DNA of 64,000 nt from Humulus lupulus (lineage: Eukaryota; Streptophyta; Magnoliopsida; Rosales; Cannabaceae): the NCBI RefSeq assembly GCF_963169125.1, contig NC_084798.1, positions 173,629,980 to 173,693,979 of the forward strand. The letters are read 5' to 3'. The notes under the pieces are model-generated. The model was not told the origin of the DNA, made no database searches, and worked only from the letters and a program-made list of their open reading frames with translations. The position numbers and the translations under genes are program-made. This document shows, one piece after another, positions 62,799-64,000 of the stretch. The first letter of the stretch is position 1. Every line of letters starts with the position of its first letter.

Positions 62799-64000
62799 GT
62801 GTTGATGGCTCACAAATTAGCAATTGGTTGGACATTAGCAGATATAAAAGGTATTCGTCCTTCAATAGTGATGCATCGTATATTAATGGAGGAGGATAGT
62901 AAGCCTAGTATTGATGCTCAAAGGAGGCTCAATCCTTCAATGAAAGAGGTGATAAGGAAAGAAATTCTTAAATGGTTTTATACAGGGGTATTTTACCCAA
63001 TATCTGACATGCTTGGGTTAGTCCTGTTCAGGTAGTCCCGAAGAAGGGTGGTATGACGGTGGTTAAAAATGATAATAATGAACTTGTTCCAACTCGTACG
63101 GTGACGAGGTGGAGAATTTGTATTGACAACCGTAAGCTGAATAAGGCCACCAAGAAAGACCATTTCCCTTTGCCTTTTTGTAGATCAAATGTTAGACAGA
63201 TTGGCATGCCATCCTTATTACTGCTTCTTGGATGGGTATTCGTGATACCATCAAATTCCCATAGCACCAGAGGATCAAGAAAAGACTACATTCACATGCC
63301 CTTATGGAACATTTGCATTTCGGAGGATGCCATTTGGGTTATGTAATGCTTCCACCAACTTTCAAAGATGTATGATGTCTATCTCTTCAGACATGGTGGA
63401 AAAAGGTATAGAAATTTTTATGGATGGCTTTTCAGTCTTTGGGCCCTCTTTTGATGGATGTTTGGATAATTTGGAAAGGGTTTTGAAAAGATGTGAGGAG
63501 TCAAATTTAATATTAAATTAGGAGAAATGTCACTTTATGGTGACATAAGGTATAGTCTTGGGCCACAAAATTCACGCCATGGAATTGAGGTAGACAGGGC
63601 CAAGATATCAACAATAGAAAATTTACCACCTCTAGTGTCTGTTAAAGGGGTTCATAGTTTTTTGGGCCATGCTAGATTTTATAGGAGGTTCATAAAGGAC
63701 TTTTCAAAAAATTTCAAAGCCCTTATCTACTCTACTTATGAATGGTGTGGTTTTTAACTTTGATATTGATTGTTTAAGGGCATTAAATACACTGAAGGAA
63801 AAATTGGTATCTACTTCGATTGTTGTATCACCGACTTGGGATCTTCCTTTTGAATTAATGTGCGATGCTAGTGATTATGTAGTAGGAGAGGTTCTTGGAA
63901 AATGAGTTGACAAGGTATTTCGAACGATTTATTATGCTAGTCGAACCTTGAATGATGCTTAATTAAATTATGCAACTACTGAGAAGGAATTACTTGCAAT
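62799..64000 (+). pseudogene. pol: Athila-like reverse transcriptase and start of RNase H, cut by window end
   Basis: Pieces in several frames give IGWTLADIKGIRPSIVMHRI (62823-62880), then RWRICIDNRKLNKATKKDHF (about 63109-63168), MPFGLCNASTNFQRCMMSI (63327-63383), EIFMDGFSVFGPSFDGCL (63411-63464) and the connection FLGHARFYRRFIKDFSKN (63660-63714). The catalytic Y/F-x-D-D box reads F-M-D-G, so the second Asp is lost. RNase H traces (MCDASDYVVGEVLG near 63858, TEKELLA at 63979-64000) run off the end. Stops occur near 62781, 63033, 63520 and 63756. Confidence 0.87.

Larger units (their letters stand above)
58715..64000 (+). mobile_element. Athila-like Ty3 retrotransposon, 3' end outside window
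   Basis: A 5' LTR (58715-60082) is followed by a tRNA-Asp-like primer site, a gag with knuckle, a protease, RT and the start of RNase H at the window edge. The gag (FGGLPNDDPNLQITNFLELC) and the RT box F-M-D-x-F-S-V-F-G are typical of the Athila lineage. Stops, frameshifts and a mutated RT active site show it is dead. It truncates the copia element to its left. Confidence 0.85.

Overview
The window comes from a flowering-plant nuclear genome, most likely a eudicot, and it is almost entirely transposable elements. I found no convincing host gene, no rRNA or tRNA gene, and no CRISPR array. Evidence for a plant: TGTTG/TGTAACG-type LTRs, tRNA-Asp-like primer sites, Tat-lineage Ty3 elements with a second RNase H and an antisense gene, an Athila-type gag/pol, a chromovirus, Ty1/copia fragments and a CACTA transposase.

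The layout is a nested stack. The container from 15,931 to 53,700 is an old CACTA (En/Spm) transposon whose left tip lies outside the window. Its left subterminal region abuts a minus-strand chromovirus remnant (12,896-15,930). The end of that remnant's LTR abuts a Tat-lineage Ty3 element ('Tat1', 4,033-12,895), and Tat1 pol is cut by a young gag-only copia element (1-4,032). The CACTA TnpD transposase is split at 20,828 by a minus-strand non-autonomous LTR element of 29 kb including its own insertions (20,829-49,975, TSD CTTGA). Inside that sits a gag-only Ty3 element (22,764-43,797, TSD AAAGT). That element in turn holds a 2.3-kb solo LTR (24,708-27,047, TSD GGGAC) and a near-complete Tat element ('Tat2', 27,789-40,186, TSD RGGGT). 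A copia solo LTR (45,058-46,916) also interrupts the 29-kb element. The TnpD reading resumes exactly after the duplicated CTTGA at 49,976 and is followed by a TnpA-like gene and the CACTA right end near 53,700.

Right of the CACTA lie about 180 bp of unassigned DNA, a minus-strand copia element without its reverse transcriptase (53,882-58,714), and an Athila-like Ty3 element (58,715 to beyond 64,000).

The most interesting content is the antisense gene between pol and the 3' LTR of both Tat elements. Each copy has its own minus-strand TATA box, a leader exon, a GT-AG intron ending just before the ATG, a conserved N-terminal domain and a C-terminal coiled coil or helical region. Both elements also carry an extra polypurine-tract-like motif downstream of pol, besides the one next to the 3' LTR. 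Further candidates are two gag-only retroelements of different superfamilies, an uncharacterised reading frame in the 29-kb element, and GC-rich palindrome clusters in the LTRs of unrelated families. All coding regions except the copia gag at 414 carry stops or frameshifts, so most elements are dead copies.
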